In this document: positions 15,779-18,904 of the stretch, piece after piece | Layout: each line of letters starts with the position of its first letter | How positions within the stretch are numbered: the first letter of the stretch is position 1 | Source of the DNA: Tardiphaga sp. | Lineage (GTDB): Bacteria > Pseudomonadota > Alphaproteobacteria > Rhizobiales > Xanthobacteraceae | Reading direction: 5' to 3' | DNA length: 18,904 nucleotides | NCBI GenBank assembly: GCA_014377915.1 | Contig: JACMOT010000244.1 | Coordinates: 1-18,904 of the forward strand | Notes under the pieces: model-generated | What the model was told of the DNA's origin: nothing | Database searches by the model: none | The model's input: only the letters and a program-made list of their open reading frames with translations | Translations under genes and position numbers: made by a program

Positions 15779-16386
15779 GCGATGCTTCCATTCCGATGAT
15801 GCGCACTGGCCTGTTGATCGTCGACCTGCAGAACGATTTTCTGCACGCCGACGGCGCCTATGCGCGCGGCGGGCAGGGCGCCGCCTCGATCGCCGCACTG
15901 CCTGCAAAGCTGAAGCCGCTGGCCGACGCGTTTCGCGCCGCCGGTGGCTGGATCATTTCGACTCATTTTACCCTCGTGCCCGGCAAGGGCGGCGAGCCGC
16001 TGATCTCGCCGCATCTGAAGAAGTTGCGCCCGTTCTTGCGGAAAGGCGATTTTGCGCCGGGCAGTTGGGGCCATGCGCTGGTCGATGAACTCTCGCCGTC
16101 GGATCTGCAGGTCGAGAAGGTCGCCTATTCGGCGTTCTACATGTCGCGGCTGGAATGGATGCTGCGCAAGAGCGGCATCGACCGGCTGGTGGTTGGCGGC
16201 ATCGTCACCAATGGCGGTGTCGCCTCCACCGTGCGCGAAGCCCATGTCCGTGATATCGATGTCGTCGTGTTGTCCGACGGCTGCGCTGCTTTCGATGATG
16301 TCACGCACCAGACCGCCATTGCCGCGCTGAAACCCGTTGCCCGCATTGCGACCATCGCCGAGATGCGGGCGGAGGCCTCGGCGTGA
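15775..16386 (+). CDS. Isochorismatase-fold protein lacking the catalytic cysteine
   Basis: This 203-residue protein has the isochorismatase/cysteine-hydrolase fold. The usual triad of amidase members is Asp, Lys, Cys. Asp17 (VDLQNDF) and Lys115 (QVEKVAYSAFY) are present, but the position of the Cys in the G-x-x-T-N-x-C-V motif is Gly148 (GIVTNGGVAST); the only Cys is 170. True isochorismatases also have Gly there and cleave a vinyl ether. A classic N-carbamoylsarcosine-amidase or nicotinamidase mechanism is therefore unlikely, although the neighbouring HyuAB would suggest one. The protein may hydrolyse a different bond, bind only, or assist the HyuAB product step. It starts inside the hyuA stop (ATGA) and its stop overlaps the GTG of the flavoprotein. 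An alternative start at Met8 is possible. Confidence 0.85.
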   Translation: MSDASIPMMRTGLLIVDLQNDFLHADGAYARGGQGAASIAALPAKLKPLADAFRAAGGWIISTHFTLVPGKGGEPLISPHLKKLRPFLRKGDFAPGSWGHALVDELSPSDLQVEKVAYSAFYMSRLEWMLRKSGIDRLVVGGIVTNGGVASTVREAHVRDIDVVVLSDGCAAFDDVTHQTAIAALKPVARIATIAEMRAEASA

Positions 16387-17807
16387 CCATCAAGCCGCTT
16401 CCGGCCAGTGGCTTCGAAACCACCATTCCCGTGCTCATCATCGGCGGCGGCGCGGCCGGACTTTGCGCCGCGCTGGCCGCCCACGAGGCCGGCGTCGAGC
16501 TTGCCGTTCTGGAACGCGATCCGCTGCCGCGTGGTTCCACCGCGCTGTCGGCCGGGCTGATCCCGGCGGCGGCCACACGGTTTCAATTGGCGCTTGGTAT
16601 CACCGATAGGCCCGAGCTGTTCGCCGACGACATCAACCAGAAATCGCACCATCAGGCCGACGCAGAGATCGTCGATCTCGTCGCGGCGCAATCCGGCTCC
16701 AGCGTCGAATGGCTGGCCGATCGTTACGGGCTGCCGTTTTCGGTGGTCAGTGATTTCGACTATCCCGGCCACGCCGCGCGTCGCATGCACGGCCTGCCGT
16801 CGCGCTCGGGCGCCGAACTGATCGACCGGCTGCGCGTGGCGGTCGAGCAGGCGGGCGTGCCGCTGCTGACCGACGCCACCGTGACGGCCCTGTTCAGCGA
16901 TGGCGACCATCGCGTGCGCGGCGTGGAAGTGACGCGGCCGGACGGCACGCTGGACCTGATCGGCTGCGACGTGCTGATCCTGGCCTGCAACGGCTATGGC
17001 GGCAACCCCGCGCTGGTGGCGCGGCACATTCCGGAAATGCGTGGCGCGCTGTATTTCGGCCATCCCGGCAATCGCGGCGACGCTGTGCTGTGGGGCGAGG
17101 CGCTCGGCGCGAGGCTGCGGCACATGTCGGGCTATCAGGGGCATGGCTCGGTGGCGCATCCGCACGGCATCCTGATCAGCTGGGCCGCGATCATGGAGGG
17201 CGGCTTTCAGGTCAATGCGAACGGGCTGCGCTTCTCCAATGAGAGCCTCGGCTATTCCGAGCAGGCCGCCGCCGTGATTGCCGAGCCGGACGCGGTGGCC
17301 TTCGATATTTTTGACGCGCGGATCGCCGCCATTGCGCGGCAGTTCGAGGATTTTCGCCAGGCGGAAGCCGGCGGCGCCGTGATCGTAGCCGACAGTATTG
17401 AAGCTCTGGCGACGCGCCTCAAACTGTCCGAAGTCGTGTTGAAAGCGAGTTTCGATGAGGTCGAGCAGCTCAAGCGCGACCGCGGCAGCGACCGCTTCGG
17501 TCGGCATTTTGCCGGTGTGCCGCCGCTAGCGCCGCCATTCATGGCGGTCCGCGTCACCGGCGCGCTGTTTCACACCCAGGGTGGGCTGGCCGTTGACTGC
17601 TCCGCCCGCGTGCTGGATGGCGCTGGCGTGGCGATGCCGAACCTGTTCGCCGCTGGCGGCGCGGCCGCCGGCGTGTCGGGTTCGCAGGCCAGCGGCTATC
17701 TGTCCGGCAACGGCCTGCTGACCGCGACGGTGCTGGGCCGCGTCGCCGGAACTGCCGCTGCGAGCCTGGTTCGATCGTCGCAGCCAAGGACGGATGCGAC
17801 CGATTGA
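16383..17807 (+). CDS. FAD-dependent dehydrogenase/reductase, fumarate reductase/ketosteroid dehydrogenase family
   Basis: This 474-residue flavoprotein is of the FAD_binding_2 family. GGGAAG (21-26) with Glu44 is the dinucleotide fold, STALSAG (52-58) the second FAD contact, GLRFSNE (281-287) a family block, and TQGGLAVD (398-405), NLFAAGG (420-426) and SGYLSGNGL (437-445) form the C-terminal FAD part. No signal peptide, haem motif or membrane segment is seen, so it is cytosolic. The acid-donating Arg of fumarate reductases, expected shortly after the RFSNE block, is not apparent; a Tyr (291) lies there. The C-terminal SGYLSGNGLLTATVLGR resembles tricarballylate dehydrogenase-like proteins. 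It probably forms or reduces a C=C bond next to a carboxylate or carbonyl. The GTG start is inferred from the GTGA overlap with the preceding stop. It is the last gene of the operon. Confidence 0.87.
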   Translation: MTIKPLPASGFETTIPVLIIGGGAAGLCAALAAHEAGVELAVLERDPLPRGSTALSAGLIPAAATRFQLALGITDRPELFADDINQKSHHQADAEIVDLVAAQSGSSVEWLADRYGLPFSVVSDFDYPGHAARRMHGLPSRSGAELIDRLRVAVEQAGVPLLTDATVTALFSDGDHRVRGVEVTRPDGTLDLIGCDVLILACNGYGGNPALVARHIPEMRGALYFGHPGNRGDAVLWGEALGARLRHMSGYQGHGSVAHPHGILISWAAIMEGGFQVNANGLRFSNESLGYSEQAAAVIAEPDAVAFDIFDARIAAIARQFEDFRQAEAGGAVIVADSIEALATRLKLSEVVLKASFDEVEQLKRDRGSDRFGRHFAGVPPLAPPFMAVRVTGALFHTQGGLAVDCSARVLDGAGVAMPNLFAAGGAAAGVSGSQASGYLSGNGLLTATVLGRVAGTAAASLVRSSQPRTDATD

Positions 17808-17855
17808 TTGGTTGGCGCGCAAGCCTTCCGGGACCTCGCCTGCCAGGCTGTTCTG
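17808..17855. other. 48-base convergent gap at the operon end
   Basis: The long plus-strand operon and the minus-strand RTX gene meet here. I looked for a terminator and found only a five-base AGCCT/AGGCT pairing with a large loop and no T run, so no terminator is claimed. Confidence 0.4.
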
Positions 17856-18904
17856 TTACCAGTGCACGTGCTCGATCTCGACGAAATCGATCTTCGATCC
17901 ATCGACGAAATTGATCACACCGCTGGCGTCGTTGGAAAGCGCCATGTCGTGGGCGCCGCTGCTCACGATGCTTCCTGACGTCAGGTGGATGGTCCAGTCG
18001 GTTGTCGGCTGCAGCGATCCCAGGCTTTGATCGAGGCTGATCGTGTCCACCCAGGAGGCGCCCGCGCCGCCCTGCACATGGTCGGAACCATGACCATGCA
18101 TGTAGAGGAAGGTGTCGTTGCCGTCTCCTCCGATCAGCGTATCATTGCCGGCGCCGCCCTTGATGGCATTGTCGCCGGCATTGCCGACGATGACATTATC
18201 GAGCGTATTGCCGGTGGCGTTGATCGCGGCGGATCCGGTCAGCACGAGGTTTTCCACATTGGCGCCGAGCGCGTAGCTGATGCTGCTCTGGACGGTGTCG
18301 GTGCCTTGCCCGGCCAGTTCGGTGACGGCATCGCCCACCGCGTCGACCACATAGGTATCGTCGCCGGTACCGCCGATCATGCTGTCGTTGCCGGCGCCGC
18401 CATCGAGAAAATCATTGCCGGCACCGCCGTTGAGGACGTTGTTGCCGGCATTGCCGGTCAGCATGTTGTCGAGCGTATTGCCGGTGGCATTGATCGCGGC
18501 CGCCCCCGTCAAATGCAGGTTCTCGACATTGGCACCCAGCGTATAGCTGACGCTGCTCAGCACGGTGTCGGTGCCCCCGCCAGCCAATTCGGTGACCACG
18601 TCGCCGGTACTGTCGACGATGTAGGAGTCGTTACCGGCGCCGCCGATCATGATGTCATTGCCGGCACCGCCATCCAGAACGTTGTCGCCGGCATTGCCGG
18701 TCAGCGTGTTGGCGAGGGAGTTGCCGGTGGCATTGAGGTTGTCGGTGCCGGTCAGCAGCAGATTTTCGACATTGGCGCCGAGCGCGTAGCTGATGCTGCT
18801 CTGTACCGTGTCAGTGCCCTGTCCGGCCAGTTCGGTGACGACATCGCCTGTGGAATCGACCACATAGGTGTCGTTGCCGTCGCCTCCGATGAGAGTGTCG
18901 TTGC
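17856..18904 (-). CDS. RTX-repeat calcium-binding protein, C-terminal part (truncated by window edge)
   Basis: The frame is open to the right edge and ends at TAA (17856-17858), giving the last ~349 residues of a larger protein. It is built of glycine-rich nonapeptides such as GGAGNDFLD, GGAGNDTLI and GGDGNDTFL, the beta-roll calcium sites of hemolysin-type proteins. These alternate with a spacer of the form VVTELAGQGTDTV-SSISYALGANVENL-LTG-NATGN. Together they make tandem units of 81-90 residues. The last ~75 residues are non-repetitive and end in KIDFVEIEHVHW, which fits a C-terminal type I secretion signal region. Such proteins are exported to the medium or cell surface and fold on binding calcium. 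No catalytic domain is inside the window, so the activity (adhesin, protease, hydrolase or other) is unknown. Confidence 0.88.
   Translation of the reverse strand, partial: NDTLIGGDGNDTYVVDSTGDVVTELAGQGTDTVQSSISYALGANVENLLLTGTDNLNATGNSLANTLTGNAGDNVLDGGAGNDIMIGGAGNDSYIVDSTGDVVTELAGGGTDTVLSSVSYTLGANVENLHLTGAAAINATGNTLDNMLTGNAGNNVLNGGAGNDFLDGGAGNDSMIGGTGDDTYVVDAVGDAVTELAGQGTDTVQSSISYALGANVENLVLTGSAAINATGNTLDNVIVGNAGDNAIKGGAGNDTLIGGDGNDTFLYMHGHGSDHVQGGAGASWVDTISLDQSLGSLQPTTDWTIHLTSGSIVSSGAHDMALSNDASGVINFVDGSKIDFVEIEHVHW
18087..18842 (-). repeat. Tandem in-gene repeat, units of 243 and 270 bases
   Basis: Three units begin with (V/A)VTELAG at 18842, 18599 and 18329 on the minus strand. The first is 81 residues, the second 90 and the third about 81 before the pattern runs into the C-terminal domain. 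Long stretches are close to identical at DNA level, for example around GGCCAGTTCGGTGAC. A further unit evidently begins outside the window, since another nonapeptide and TYVVDSTGD precede the first. Confidence 0.85.

Noticed and set aside
13688..15907. 739-residue open frame on the minus strand opposite hyuA
   Set aside because: It is rich in Arg, Asp, His and Gln in the way antisense frames of high-GC genes are, matches no family I know, and lies fully opposite a clear HyuA with all motifs.
11113..17807. Complete creatinine/N-methylhydantoin pathway (HyuAB + N-carbamoylsarcosine amidase + sarcosine oxidase)
   Set aside because: The isochorismatase-fold protein lacks the needed Cys, the flavoprotein is not of the sarcosine oxidase family, and the lyase, PrpD and LeuCD genes have no role in that route.
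17808..17855. Possible bidirectional terminator in the convergent gap
   Set aside because: Only a five-base pairing with a large loop and no T tract.

Overview
The window is a high-GC stretch of almost fully coding DNA with very short gene gaps. It most likely comes from the chromosome of an alphaproteobacterium of the Bradyrhizobium/Rhodopseudomonas group. That assignment is an inference from base composition, from the style of the genes, and from a long dyad repeat (1981-2122) whose ends read CGTGTCCCGG/CCGGGACACG. I remember such repeats as dispersed elements in these genomes. No tRNA, rRNA, CRISPR array, insertion sequence or phage gene is visible.

Layout. (1) 1-505 (+) is the C-terminal ATPase part of an ABC exporter, probably of type I secretion; it is cut by the window edge. 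(2) 520-1824 (-) is a periplasmic sorbosone/glucose-dehydrogenase-type beta-propeller protein. (3) 1825-2144 is a 320-base gap holding the dyad repeat. (4) 2145-4175 (-) is a leuC-leuD-like pair of the aconitase superfamily. (5) 4176-4281 is a divergent control region with a palindrome that overlaps a candidate leuC promoter. (6) 4282-17807 (+) is a run of twelve genes, most of them overlapping or nearly touching: a GntR/HutC-type regulator, a complete branched-chain-amino-acid-type ABC importer (binding protein, two permeases, two ATPases), an MmgE/PrpD protein, an isocitrate-lyase/PEP-mutase superfamily lyase, the two subunits of an ATP-dependent hydantoinase/oxoprolinase, an isochorismatase-fold protein and an FAD-dependent dehydrogenase/reductase. 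(7) 17856-18904 (-) is the C-terminal end of a calcium-binding RTX-repeat protein, cut by the right edge.

How the genes may work together (inference). Regions 4-6 read as one regulated catabolic island. The importer brings in a small polar compound. HyuAB would hydrolyse a cyclic imide, lactam or hydantoin-like bond using ATP. The FAD enzyme would introduce or remove a C=C bond next to a carboxylate. The LeuCD and PrpD homologues would hydrate, dehydrate or isomerise the resulting di- or tricarboxylate. The lyase would split it into two small keto/carboxylic acids. The nearest described logic I know is the end of nicotinate fermentation in Eubacterium barkeri, where an aconitase-type dimethylmaleate hydratase is followed by a dimethylmalate lyase. 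Here that logic is combined with HyuAB and an importer. The true substrate cannot be read from the sequence.

The two edge genes, an exporter ATPase and an RTX protein, would fit a type I secretion substrate/exporter relationship, but both are truncated and lie 17 kb apart, so this is only a suggestion.
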